Assembly: GCF_954871325.1 (NCBI RefSeq)
Contig: NC_088776.1
Coordinates: 62,644,954-62,708,953, forward strand
Length of the DNA stretch: 64,000 bases
Reading direction: 5' to 3'
Origin: Gordionus sp. m RMFG-2023
Lineage: Eukaryota > Nematomorpha > Gordioida > Chordodea > Parachordodidae
In this document: piece by piece, positions 39,801 to 50,569 of the stretch
Layout: each line of letters starts with the position of its first letter
Position numbering within the stretch: position 1 is the stretch's first letter
Made by a program: the position numbers and the translations under genes
Notes under the pieces: generated by a model
Told to the model about the DNA's origin: nothing
Seen by the model: the letters and a program-made list of their open reading frames with translations, nothing else
The model's database searches: none

Positions 39801-42800
39801 TCCTTTAAAAGCAAAAGCTGTTGTTGCTGTAGTTGTTGGTGGGTCTGAAGTTGTTTGAGCTGTTGAAGATGCTGGAGGTGTTGTTGTTGTTGCTTTTTTA
39901 TTATAAAAATTTTATTGACATTAATAATTTTGTATAAAATGTTAAAATATTTTGGTAAAATAATTTGATGAGGTATTAATTATATGATAAATAAATATGA
40001 ATAAAAATTTCATCAATAAAACATTTACAATTTTCAAGGCTTGTCTCTCGTGAATCAATGAGGGAGCCAGTGATGAGGTTGATATTTCCGAGTTTATTTG
40101 CTTTAAAAATTTGGGGAAATCTAACAGAAGTTGTACTATATCTGTGTGGCCATTTTTGGAAGCCTCTATAAGAGCTGTAGAATTGTCCTATATATAGTAG
40201 TTTAAAAGATAAATAAACTAAAAATAAAAAAAATGTAATGTAATAAAATCGTTTATATAAAATTAAAAACCACGAGTATAAACAATAATAATATCCCTGT
40301 CTTTAAATAAGCTTGAAATTCTCAGTGTTAAACCTAACGTAATTATTACTTAAATCCATAACATTCCATTTTGTATTATCGGTGTAAATCTTTATGTATT
40401 GACAGATAGCATTAATTAACTTTCTTAATCTCCAAACCTTAAGCTTAAAGGTAGGATCAGCACCAAACTCCAAGAGGAGTTCAACTATGACTATATGTCC
40501 AGCGTATGCGGCCAACGAGAGGGCAGTGTGCTCGTTATTGGCAGTCGTTTTATTAGGGTCTGCCCCATTCTCAACAAGGAGTTTCACGACTGGGGCATGG
40601 CCATTGCGGGCTGCTTTTATTAACGGTGTTTTCCCGCCTTCACTTTCGTGGTCCTAATACATTTATTGTATAGTAGGGTAGAATTGAATTTTTGATTACA
40701 TATTGTATTATCTGTTTAATCATTTTATAAAAGAATTATAAAGGTAATGATAAATTTGAAGATATAAATATATTTAAAAAATATTCGTATCTTTATTCAA
40801 TTTACAATTTCAGCTCTGTAATGCAATAGAAGGGCTACTATATCTGTGTGACCATTTTCGGCAGCAAAAGTCAAGGCTGTATTACCGGGGCCTGTTTGGC
40901 CATGTGGGTTGGCTCCTATTATATTTATAATATGTGCATTCTTTTTATAATTTAATTAATAATATATATAACACAAAGAAATACACCACACACACTAATT
41001 TCAGTTATGGGTTAGATATTGGTAATAACATTTGATCGCTTATTCATGTTTTTATTAAGAGAACACTATTTAAATGAACTATACCTCTTACAATGGATTT
41101 CAAACTCTACAAGGTAGCCAGAACAAAGGGGTTTTATACAAACGAATTAGATTGACTGTTAAATAATAAAAAAGCCGAATTATTTGAAATTATTATGTAA
41201 ATATAAATTGTGCTGTAACGATTCTAATCTTGTCAAAATTGCATTTAAAATTTATAATAAAATTACCAGCTAAAAGCAGGTAATGAACCAAATCCAAATG
41301 ACCTTCCTGGGCTGATTCCATGAGAGGTGTATTGCAACCTATCTCGATATCAGCACCAGATTTGATGAGCTGATCAGCCACTTGCAAAAATCCTCCGTAA
41401 CATGCTAGCGTTAAGGCTGTTTCTTGTGTTTCTTCCGTCTGGGCGTTCACGTTGGCACCTTGAGTAAAACCATATTTAATTTAGAAAAATTAAATAGAAA
41501 TAAAATACATTAATAATTATAGTTGAGATTTTAATGAGTGTCGATATAATTCTTTTTATATCTTAATAAACGAATATTCAAATGTTTGATTAACTAAATA
41601 TAAATTCACGGATATAAGTCTACCTTCCATCATAAACGGGATTCGCATAAAAATAGAAAGGCCAGGGGCCAGACCGCAAATTTTTTTTTAGATATAGGCC
41701 TGAATCATGGCCACCTGAACTTGCTTAAGGAAGGACCTCTTCAAAATACTTATTTTATTCCTATTTAAATTTTGTGCATTCAATTTTAAAATATTCAGTA
41801 AATAACTTTGAAAATTTATTCAATGTTTATTTATTTATTATAAAAAAAAATGATACGAATAAGATAATAAGTAAATCTTTCCCACCTGAGTTTTTTTATT
41901 AAACTTTATCTTATTTTTTTTTAATGCCTTTTATAATTGTGATATTCAATCATGCAAAAAAAAAGAAATGAGAAATAAATATGATATTCGTATATTTCGT
42001 GCCACAGATTGGCCTAAATTCTAATGATGATGTGACCAGGCAGGCTGGCTTTTCAGAATTCTAGAAAAAAAGTTAGGGAAAATAAAAGTTAAACGTGAAA
42101 CCAATATATTCCTAAAAAAAATTAAAACAGGGTAGGTTTTATGTCTATTGATAATCAAAATCTGAAACCCATCACAATCTCAAATTATTTTTAAAAGAGA
42201 ACATAAATTAAATAACTCGGGCATCGATTAGCGAATTTTAGTCAGCATATGAGTTGATTGTACCCAGTCAATTTTCTACACCCCTAAGATAAAAACATTT
42301 GATACTATTCCTACATGGCTAACCCTAAAGGATATGAGAAATTATATAAAGGAAAATGGAAAACGTGTCAAATCAACCAGGATTTGGCTGACTTTTTCAA
42401 TTTTTACGAAATTTTATATATAAACTAAGGTTTGTGTAAACTAAATATGGGCAACATTTTGGCCTTCTATTTTTAAAAGGGCTTTTTAAAAATAGTAAGT
42501 ACTAGCCTTATTTGATTACTGAATTTATTTTATTATAAACGTGTTAATTATAATCCATCATTAATTGAAAACCAAAACAAGTAGAAAAGTTCATTGGTGT
42601 GCTTCTACCCCTTATATCTGTAAATAACAACTATCAGGCTGAAATTTTGCCCCAGATAGAGGTTACACAAAGCTTTGTTTGTATAAATTTAGTAAAAATC
42701 GAAATCAGTCTTATTTTCGAACGTTCCTCAACCTGACAAGCTATTACCTCTGTTGATCAGGAGATTCACCATATCTTTGTGACCTTCTCGAGCTGCCTCC

Positions 42801-45800
42801 ATTAGCGGAGTGTAGCCCTCATCGTTAATTTCTTCCAAATTAGCTCCCCTTTCTAGAAGCAAGCAGGCCAATTCTACATGACCTCCACAAGCAGCTAAGG
42901 TTAAAGGCGACTCAAAGCTATCTGGAGGCATATTCACCTATGGTATGAAATAAGATAATGATATAAAAGAGGGTACATTTATAGTCTAATTCTGAATCAA
43001 ATTTAATATTTATAAGATTTAAGTATACCTTCCTATTTAATTTTTAGGCTAATCTAATTCAAACTTGCTCCAATTTTTGATTATTATATATTTATTTTTC
43101 ATTTCAAAAAAAAATATTTCTTATTAAAAAAAATTGGCATAGTAGGTTGTTCATTCAAAAAAAAATTTAATGAGCATGAAAAATGTTTTGATATTTAGAT
43201 ATATATATATATAATTTACAATAAAAGTTTATATCTACATTCTAAATTCATTTAAAGACTGTATTGTGTATATTAGAGGCAAAAAATGAAATTAGTATTT
43301 TTTACTTGAGCACCATGATCCAATAACAATTTAGCAACTTCCAAATGTCCATCCATAGACGCCTCCATCAAAGCTGTATGCATTTCTTCAGTTTTGTGTT
43401 CATGATCAGCTCCGGCTTCTAACAGAAATCTAACCATCTCAAGATTCCCTGAATTCAATTTTGAAAGAAAAAAAAAATTAAAGATCAAAATTAAAACCAG
43501 GGTTTAAAATTCTCTTCAAAATAAATAAGTTTTTTAAGAGAAACCTCAAACAGCAGATTTTTGATCAAATTTTACCTAAAATTCCAAATCATTTTGTGCT
43601 TATATTAAGAATGTACCTTAATATTTTTTATTGGATCGGGCCAATTATGTATCTTTTTTTTAAATATTGGTCAATAGTTCAATCAAGTAAAATGGTATAT
43701 TTGTTTCAAATTTCAGCATTGATGTTTAATTTTGTCAATTAAGAAAGATATTTATTAAGTTATGAACATTCATTTATAATTGAAGTGATAAATATTTAAA
43801 AAAAACATACCTAATTTTAATAAAATTAAAACAATTTACATTGATCATGATTAGATTAGATGGAATACTACTCTCTACACACAATAGAAATACTTTTGAA
43901 GCACAAAATGTTTAAATGATTTCATTATAAAAATTAATGAAAACAGAGATTTTCCATATTCTTAGATTGATGCCTAAAAAAGGTTAATTAAAATTTGATA
44001 GCAGCACATTTTCAATGACTTATATTATGATTATAGTATAGTCACCAATATAGTATATAAAAAAAAGTAGACAAGTAGACAAGAAAAATTAAAATGGGTA
44101 TAATGACAGATTATGGCCAATATCAATACAATAAAATGAGATTGGCTCTAAAAAGTGGCATCTATACACTTTAAGTTTTTATGCATAAAAAATGTTTCAT
44201 GATTGAAATCATAAATTTTTTTAGAAAAATATCTTGACCTTTTTTTTAAAAAAAACCTTCAATTATGTGATCTTCAAAAAATATTTGCTCAAAATTTTTG
44301 GCAAACAAAATCTAAAAAAAAACAGAGAGCCTAATAGTAAAATTTTATAAAACATACCTTTATAGCATGCCAATGTAAGGGCACTCTCTTTGAACTCGTT
44401 AGAGTGGGCATTTATGCTAGCACCTCCTTCGTTCACCAATATGCGGGCTATGTCAACATGGCCCCCTGTAGCTGCTTCCATTAATGCAGTGTGGCCATTC
44501 TCATTCTGATGCTCCACATCAGCACCGTTGCTTAGTAAGAGTCGCACTACTTCACAGTGTCCACCTATACAGGCATAAGTCAAGGCTGTGTTACCTGTAT
44601 AATTTTATTTTTGAATAGAGGTTATACCAACTCGTACACCACCTTATATATCGTTAGGTCTAGAATTGGAGTGCTCCCTTAGACAATTTCAAAATTTTTG
44701 GAGTTAGAAGTGGGTAATAGCCTTATTAATTAACCAATATAGTATATAAAAATAAAAACTAGATTAAAAAAAATATTAATTTTGCCAAGGTTATAAGCTC
44801 TGTCAAAATTGATTAATAAGCTTTTCCTATATTCGATTTTCTCATTTTTAAACATTTTCACCAAGTGGACCTCTCCAATTCTGAGCCGACGATATATTAA
44901 AGTTTGACAAAGAATATAATATTAGCATGTTGGCTTTTAATTACATAAAAATAATATGTGTTAGGCAAGTTGTTAAAGGTAGTGTGCTATCTCTTTGATA
45001 GCTATAGCTAATAGTGTACTACTTTTAAAAAAATAAAATTTTAGACAAGAAATATAAAATATAATTTTATTTTATGAATTATAATTTAAATTTGAAATTT
45101 ATATTTCAAAATTTGTAAACCCAAATCAACTAGTATAAAATATCAAAATTAAAGGGATATAGATGTAATAAGTTCATGTGAGACATATTGAAACACAATT
45201 AAATTTTAATTCACTAAATATACAAATGATTATTTTATAATTTTTCATATTTAAAAAATTTAGCCTCGAGTGCTAATGTTAAAATCACCTAGAATTAGGC
45301 ATGATATTATTGGAATAATTTTATTATTAAAATGTAATAAATAAATAAAAAATAATTATTATTACATCATTTATAGTCCTTTTATACAAATTCTTTTATA
45401 ATTAATAAACTTAAATGTAAATGTTGAATTTTTTATATACATAAATGAAATACATATAACCAAAAAAATAAAAAAGATTTAATAGTAATTTTTAAAAAAA
45501 TTAGTGGTAGCTAATAGCATACTACTTCATTTTGACAAAAGTTGCAAAAATGTTTCTATCTTTTTGGCAAAAAGTGGTAGCATTCATTTTAAAAATAACA
45601 TTTAAGAACACTTGTGAAAGGAGTAAAATCAGCCATATATTTACCTCTTATAGCTATTTAAGTTGTAATTAATTAAATATTAAATTTGATAATAAGTGCC
45701 TTGTAATAGGAAAAATATTAATATAAAGGTTATCATATATCAAAAAAATTTAAAATAACTAGAACCTCCATTTCTAACTTATTTATATTTTATTTAGACT

Positions 45801-48742
45801 GTGTCCAAAATATCAATAAAATTTAGTTCACAAACTTTCAAAACTTTATGATAATAAATAAGAATGTAAAAACATGTTCAAAGCATAATTCTATAAATTC
45901 TATAAATTTCAAAAATTAAACAAACTATAATATGCAGTTTTTAAACTTTTATAAAATATTAAAAGATTATGGACATTTGAAAATACATTATAAACAGTAA
46001 TTAGCACTACTACATAATATTTTTGAATTTTTTAAAAAATTTAAATGTTGAAAAATATATTTTAAACCGGGTAAATTTGCAAAATTTATCAAAAAAATTG
46101 CAAATATAAAAATCAGAAATGCACCTATGACAATTACTCACAGTATGTGATCTGTCAATAATGGTATTGGCATGTGCCTTAAATTTTAACCAATGACTCA
46201 GTTGCTCATTTAACAAAAGTTTATATATAAATTTATAAAATGAAAGAAGGTGCCAATCTTTATTTTCTATTTCTTTTAATGAATTTCATAAATTAATTAT
46301 AAATAATAAAAAAAAATTGATATCAGCTTTAAAAGATGGCATTGCTGCATCTATGCTAAAAAATGTTGATGACAATATATATATTATTTTAAGGCAAAAT
46401 AAGGAATTTTTTGTTGTTTCAAAATATTTTATAGCAACAATCTCCTGGATATGCGATGATGACCTTATATAATAAAGAATTAACAGCCACAAACCCAGTT
46501 ATCTTTTAAAACCATAGTTATAAATATTAATTTGTTTTAAATATATAAAAAAAAGTAAAATGACTGACTTTTACATCGTTGACCTTACATAATCGAGTAA
46601 TGTAAAATCAAAAATTTTATTCTAAATATTAGTGTTGTTAAACGACTCATTTTGGGCCGATTTTTAAAAAACAGCTGACTCAGTATTTTAGCAAGAAAAA
46701 ATATTGTTTAAGTCTAGACATTTCTAGAATATATGTCTAGACCTTGGTTCCTTCTCCAAGCAAAATCTTCAGGCTCTCGTAATACTTTTCTGGATGAAAT
46801 ATTGAGTCAGCCATTTTTAAAAATGGGCTCAAAACGTGCCGTTTAACAACACTACTAAATATATAATCTTAGAATTTTTTTTATTAAAATTGAAAGTGGT
46901 TAACTGAAAATCTTACTTTTGATTTGATTTGGAATGAATTATGGGGAAGGGGAGGGGGGTATGTTAATCTTACCAAAATGTAAGATCAGTTATAATAAAT
47001 TAAAACAAATTAAAAGTTCAGATATTATGGTTTAAAAAAAATTGTGCAAAGCAAAATTCAAATTAATCATAAAAATTTATTTAAATGGCTAATTAGTTTG
47101 GTAATTAATATAAAAATTCCCATGCTAAAATTTTCTAAATTATACATCTAGACATATATTTATTGTGTATAAATTGACCAAAAAATTATAGTAAACTTGT
47201 TTTTCGTTATGAAAATTTCTAAAATCAGCTGATCTAATTCCATCCAAGTTATAAATTTTAATTTAACACAAATGTTGATTAAATTAAATTTTATGTTTTT
47301 TTCACAATAATATAACTACAATATTATTCTCCAAGTAAAAATTCTCAAAATGCAAGAACTTCATTAAAACAGAACCTATTCCAAAGATTTGGAATGTTTT
47401 AGCAGCAAAATGAAAGTGAGCCTGTGTTCTCTTATAACATCAAAAACTCATGTGATTGCAAATTTCTAAAATATTATCCTTTTTATATAAATATCTCATT
47501 TCTCTCATTAAGTTTTAATAAATGTTGAGAAAAAATGTGACATAATAATGTCCCCAAACAAATAAAATAAAAAGTTTATAACAAATTTTATTAATTAATG
47601 CAATTTACTTATAAATAAACTATCAAATTCATATTTATATCAAAATAAATCAGTGTGCAAGCACAATAAAATATCAAAAAATAATTTAATATATAGTATT
47701 ATGTAAAATACAGATAACAATTCCATTCAAAAGTTTTATTTTATTCATTTTAATGTGCATACATAAGTATATATAAAATATTTATCACAAATAGAATACC
47801 TGATAGAGATTGTGCTTTGGGATCAGCATCATGTTCCAAAAGTAACTTGACAATTTCCATATAACCACCACTAGCAGCTTCCATCAATGGAGTGGTATCA
47901 CCTTTTATCCCCCGCTCTTCTATGTTTGTATTCATAGCTAGTAAAACCTATATATAACATTTTATTTTATTTTTTTAATCTAAAAATTTAGAGAAAAACT
48001 TGACAAAATTTATATAAGAATGATTATGAATGAAAATATATAATATAAAACAAAGGTACCTGAACAAGTTCATAATATCCAGAAGAGCATGCCAAAGAGA
48101 GTAAACTTTCACCTTCTTCCAAACTCTCAAGTGCTCTTTGATGCAAGGCATCTAAATTTGCTTGGCTGTTTAAAAATATATTAGATTAGTTTTAACAATA
48201 ATTTATACTCATCAGGAGTTTGAATTCCTTTCGATGATCCTGATTTAATTCTAGTTAGTGTAAGAGCAGCAACTGCTTCTTCAAGTGCACAGTTGACAGA
48301 TGAAGTTAATTGTCTTAGTATCTCAGGATCTGTAACACCTTTGCCATCATCTGGTGAAAGATGTTTCAATCCTATATCAAAAATTAATTTATCATCAAGA
48401 ATATTTGCATATATCATGTTACCTGCTTCCTCAAATAATTGAGCTAATTTTATTTGAGCTTCAGGTCCCAAGAAATTTAAATTACAATGAGTAGAATTAT
48501 TACATTCAACCTAAATTTGTGTGATAAATATTAGATTATATAAATATTGTATGATTGAAAAATTTTCATACCTCAGATGATTCATCATCACTATCAGAAT
48601 CATTCATCGTATTAATCTGGTTTTGTTTTGCAATTTTTAAATTTTCAACAGTATTATTAGAAAATTGTTGTAAAATTTTATTATCTATATATCGTTTTTC
48701 ATTTATTAAATCTTTTTTCATTATTTCTTTATTTTGCGACAT
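20049..48742 (-). CDS. mask: mask / ANKHD1 / ANKRD17 orthologue: multiple ankyrin repeat, single KH domain protein (about 35 coding exons)
   Basis: Seen: coding exons, in transcription order, at 48572-48742, 48209-48510, 48060-48165, 47800-47947, 44358-44594, 43306-43448, 42748-42937, 41267-41458, 40806-40915, 40438-40653, 40029-40187, 39580-39892, 37244-37405, 35885-36178, 33913-34059, 33067-33642, 31093-32052, 30245-30613, 30045-30190, 29832-29974, 29518-29731, 29075-29250, 28060-28121, 27750-27946, 26162-26443, a tiny exon near 25970, 25496-25551, 25307-25422, 23804-24975, 23505-23675, 23311-23457, 21894-23215, 21721-21840, 20160-21676, 20049-20081. Every exon is bounded by AG and GT, and phases agree at every junction except the one needing the tiny exon. 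With an 8-nt exon there the CDS is 10,677 nt (3,558 residues). Known: mask proteins are large cytoplasmic scaffolds with two ankyrin blocks and a KH RNA-binding domain; fly Mask acts in receptor tyrosine kinase and Hippo/Yorkie signalling. Inferred: an intact single-copy orthologue. A few exon ends (GTTTGG, GTTGAC or GTGTAT donors; weak acceptor at 36179) could be off by a few bases. Confidence 0.95.
21894..23675 (-). CDS. mask: mask exons 29-31: KH RNA-binding domain
   Basis: Exon 29 (23505-23675) ends in [12 protein letters not shown], the conserved lead-in to the KH domain. Exon 30 (23311-23457) carries [20 protein letters not shown] and then [17 protein letters not shown], with the diagnostic GxxG loop (GRGG) and the ITIK strand. 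Exon 31 (21894-23215, 1,322 nt) completes the domain ([20 protein letters not shown]) and then becomes Ser/Asn-rich. All key KH positions are present, so RNA or single-stranded DNA binding is likely retained. Junction phases are 2-2, 2-2 and 2-1. Confidence 0.95.
23804..25551 (-). CDS. mask: mask exons 26-28: Ser/Tyr/His-rich linker before the KH domain
   Basis: Exons 25496-25551, 25307-25422 and 23804-24975. Exon 26 starts [18 protein letters not shown] and exon 27 starts [13 protein letters not shown]. Exon 28 is a single 1,172-nt exon rich in Ser, Tyr, His and Thr, with an Asp/Glu run ([11 protein letters not shown]) about 125 residues in. No known domain is seen. The corresponding part of vertebrate ANKHD1 is also a poorly conserved Ser/Thr/Lys-rich linker. 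Exon 28 begins at ATCTCTTCC after TTTAAAG and ends in phase 2 at AAGTAAAA, which joins correctly to the exon carrying the [10 protein letters not shown] motif. Confidence 0.82.
25967..25974 (-). CDS. mask: Candidate 8-nt (or 17-nt) micro-exon of mask
   Basis: Exon 25 ends in phase 0, but exon 26 reads openly only if entered in phase 2, so a piece of length 2 modulo 3 is required between them. On the minus strand a strong acceptor (AAAATTTTCAG ending at 25975) is followed by ATATACGG and donor GTACCTTGAG, giving 8 nt and codons for I-Y-G. The same acceptor with a donor at GTATCG gives 17 nt, which also restores phase. Alternative: exon 25 ends at the internal phase-2 GT instead. This is inference from phase and splice signals only. 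Confidence 0.4.
26162..26443 (-). CDS. mask: mask exon 25: conserved basic, probably coiled-coil segment
   Basis: This 282-nt, phase 0-0 exon follows the second ankyrin block. It begins [20 protein letters not shown] and continues AAEANKNAS, then [31 protein letters not shown]. This corresponds to the well-conserved [20 protein letters not shown] and Lys/Arg-rich stretch of ANKHD1. The charged, heptad-like composition suggests an alpha-helical coiled coil or a nuclear-localisation-like basic patch. I placed the donor at GTGTAT (26161); an earlier GT inside the exon (after AACGA) would change the phase, so the 3' end is less certain than the 5' end. Confidence 0.85.
26888..26900 (+). mobile_element. 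Solo terminal inverted repeat of the hAT MITE family
   Basis: TAGTGTTGTTAAG matches the outer 12-13 bases of the family end, in the intron between mask exons 24 and 25. No matching second end was found, so this may be a broken copy or chance. Confidence 0.35.
27511..27731 (-). mobile_element. Degenerate MITE of the TAGTGTTGTTAA family inside mask intron 24
   Basis: 221 bp with ends AAGTGGTGTTAAAGGGCTCG and CCGTTTAACAACGCTA. The interior shares TCCTCAGGCT and TTTCTGGATACAATATT-like blocks with the 46630-46854 element. Flanking 8-mers CAGAAAAT and AAAAAAAT are 6/8 alike, a decayed target duplication. Its inner end lies 18 bases from the exon 24 splice donor. Confidence 0.75.
27750..30613 (-). 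CDS. mask: mask exons 18-24: second ankyrin block, 10 repeats
   Basis: Exons 30245-30613, 30045-30190, 29832-29974, 29518-29731, 29075-29250, 28060-28121 and 27750-27946 encode about residues 1476-1911. Ten ankyrin repeats run from [12 protein letters not shown] to [19 protein letters not shown], matching the number and order in ANKHD1/ANKRD17. Near-identical family stretches include [29 protein letters not shown] and [16 protein letters not shown]. The block ends with [19 protein letters not shown], the conserved sequence after the last repeat. All junction phases agree. A degenerate MITE (27511-27731) sits 18 bases downstream of the exon 24 donor. Confidence 0.94.
31093..39892 (-). CDS. mask: mask exons 12-17: low-complexity linker between the ankyrin blocks
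   Basis: Exons 39580-39892, 37244-37405, 35885-36178, 33913-34059, 33067-33642 and 31093-32052 encode about residues 659-1475. Exon 12 is Gln/Leu-rich, in the same position as the poly-Q stretch after the first ankyrin block of fly Mask. Exon 16 has an Ala run, then a dense acidic stretch (about 40 residues mostly E and D), then Gln-rich coiled-coil-like sequence. Exon 17 is Gln/His/Asn-rich. No named domain is visible. Phases are 1-in and 1-out throughout, so each of exons 13-17 could be skipped without a frameshift. Support is continuous open frame, good splice sites and the fit of phases; homology is weak here. The acceptor of exon 14 (36179) lacks a clear pyrimidine tract. Confidence 0.82.
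37744..39147. mobile_element. Non-autonomous hAT-like element, about 1.4 kb, in mask intron 12
   Basis: Ends AGTGTTGTTAATTCGCTTGG and, inverted, TAGTGTTGTTAATTGGTTGG. Inner inverted matches include ATAGACCCGAGGTTCAG against TATAGACCCGGGGTT. Flanking 8-mers ATATGCAT and GTGTACAT differ only by transitions, as expected of an old 8-bp target duplication. The interior has repeated GGCCCG/CCCGACCC phrases and no transposase ORF. Confidence 0.6.
40029..48165 (-). CDS. mask: mask exons 3-11: first ankyrin block, 14 repeats
   Basis: Exons 48060-48165, 47800-47947, 44358-44594, 43306-43448, 42748-42937, 41267-41458, 40806-40915, 40438-40653 and 40029-40187 encode about residues 158-658. I count 14 ankyrin repeats with the usual TALxxA, GHxxxVxxLL and GAD/GAN positions. 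They start at [20 protein letters not shown] and end at [20 protein letters not shown]. Family-specific spacers are present, for example [31 protein letters not shown] and [15 protein letters not shown]. Human and fly mask proteins have one more repeat before the first seen here. Ankyrin blocks bind protein partners. Exon boundaries fall at similar places in successive repeats, as expected from ancient repeat duplication. Confidence 0.93.
46630..46854. mobile_element. MITE with hAT hallmarks, 225 bp, perfect 8-bp target site duplication
   Basis: Terminal inverted repeats TAGTGTTGTTAAACG and CGTTTAACAACACTA, flanked on both sides by CTAAATAT (46622-46629 and 46855-46862). The element is largely palindromic at its ends and has no ORF. 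The 8-bp duplication is typical of hAT elements. It lies in the 3.2-kb mask intron between exons 4 and 5. The perfect duplication suggests it is younger than the other copies here. Confidence 0.9.
48209..48742 (-). CDS. mask: mask exons 1-2: start codon and conserved N-terminal segment
   Basis: Exon 1 (48572-48742) encodes 57 residues beginning [10 protein letters not shown] and ending in the acidic run [10 protein letters not shown], with donor GTATGA. Exon 2 (48209-48510) carries the family's N-terminal signature: a [16 protein letters not shown] stretch, then [19 protein letters not shown], closely matching the segment before the ankyrin repeats in ANKHD1/ANKRD17. I chose the ATG at 48742-48740 because it is the first that stays in frame with these motifs. 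A second ATG five bases upstream opens a short out-of-frame reading frame that stops within nine codons. Exon 2 ends in phase 2, and the following intron is only 43 nt (48166-48208). Confidence 0.9.
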
Positions 48743-49540
48743 ACCATACTAGAGAATAAATATCACTTCTCTCAAAAAAAACATTCTTATGTTAAATTAT
48801 TTAATATAATAGACGCCATTTGCATAAACCGGAATATGCCGATATCAATTATAAATCCTTAAGGTATCCATATAAATAAGTATGTAAAAAAGATATCCTC
48901 TATAATAACAAACAAGTGTAAACTTTTTATTATATATTCGTATCAAGTTTAAGAGTCAAAACATTAATTTAATTATATAGAAGGTATAATTTTATATATA
49001 TTAAAAAATATATATGACAAAAAGTAATATATAGAAATTATACACCAAAAATTATAAAAATGATTAAAAGTTTATAAAATAGTAAGATTAAATAAAATAA
49101 AAAACAAATATAGTAATGGCATAGATTCGCAATTGATATGAGGATGTTACATTTAGTGGTTTTTTGAATTGGAGGAACCTAAATATAAAATAGAAATATA
49201 TCCTAAAAAATTTAAAATTATATAAATTAATATAACGGGAAAACATAACCAAAAAAAAAAGGAAAAAGAAAAAGTAAAAGTATAAATTACTAAAAAGCGA
49301 AAAATTAAGTGAAAGTAAAAAAAATTAAAAAGTGAACTAAATTATAAAAATTGTGTCTTTTATATAAAATTATCATAATCCGATAATAAATTTCGTCAGA
49401 TTATAATAAACTTTAATTTATTATTTAAAAATTTATATAAATTCAATATTTTTTCTATTTTCATAACAAACAAGCATTTACATAATGTTTAAACAACAAA
49501 CTTAAATCTTGAACTTTATCTAATCTGAATAATTTCCTTT
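48743..49540. other. Region upstream of the mask start codon; no gene seen
   Basis: About 800 bases of very AT-rich sequence upstream of the mask ATG. It must contain the promoter and 5' UTR unless a non-coding first exon lies further away. I see no clear TATA box that stands out from the background and no ORF of note. Confidence 0.5.
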
Positions 49541-49949
49541 TATTCATTTCTCCTTTGTATATTACAACACCCTTCTACTTAAATCAGACCCACCATTCCG
49601 CGAATGACTAACTTTCTTTCAATTTCAATTTTACTGAACTTATATCTCCACTACTTCTATTCTTAGTCTTTAATGTCTTCTAAGTTCTAACGATGGTTGT
49701 CTATTGTCTAAGTTTCTTCACTGCTAAGGACTGTGTATCCGATTATAATCTGAAATTCTTGAATCCTTCTGTTTCTTGTCAACCCCTGGTAAACGATTAT
49801 TTCTTGATCTCTATAGGTAATTAACGAACTCGATTCACGCATCTTCTCACGATTCACGATGAATTCTTCTAATCTCTTTTTAATTATATTTCGTTTTAAT
49901 TCCTTTGGTAAATTATCCTAGACTTAGCTTGTTTCTAACGGTTTCTATT

Positions 49950-50470
49950 AATTAATGATTAGCATATTATTTGGTAAACGATGACGACTTTTGTTAACGA
50001 TTGTAGCATGACAGCATTGACCTGTCGTCCTTGATAGTCACCTATTTCTAATATTCTTTTATATTAACCAATTGGCTCATTAACTCTGTTAACGTCTGAG
50101 AATAATTTGTCTACTAATAACAATTGTTTCCAAGAATTATGGTCTCTATGATCATCAACTTTCGTATCTTAGACTAAAGTTTCCGTCAACAATTGGCGAT
50201 ATTAGTAAGCTATTAACGATTACAGCATAAATGTCTCGAACATCTGTTCTATCTAGTTTCTTGTTTAAAATGTTCTATTGTAATTGATTAACGCTTTTTC
50301 TCAGTAAATGATTGGCGATAATTTTTCTGCGATTACTATTGTTACCACGAATTCTTGTCTCTATGATCGTCGATTTTCGTATCTTAGACTAGAGTTTCAG
50401 TTTGGTCAGAGATTAACTATTGCAGCGTGAACGTCTTGAACATCTGTTCTATCTAGTCTCTCGTTCTCTT
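49950..50470. repeat. Tandem-like repeat, unit about 215 bp, two to three units
   Basis: 50122-50265 and 50339-50470 share GTCTCTATGATCRTCRA, TTTCGTATCTTAGACTA, and GAACATCTGTTCTATCTAGT in the same order. Shorter related pieces (TTAACGATTGTAGCATGA) begin near 49990. The region 49540-50560 is less AT-rich than its surroundings and has no ORF I can support. Confidence 0.65.
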
Positions 50471-50569
50471 GTAATTTTTTAGCTACTTTCATCTACTTGT
50501 AACTGTATCGATCTTTTAGATTTCTGAATCTTCTACGACAGTTTGCCCTAGCCAAGATATCGACTTTTT

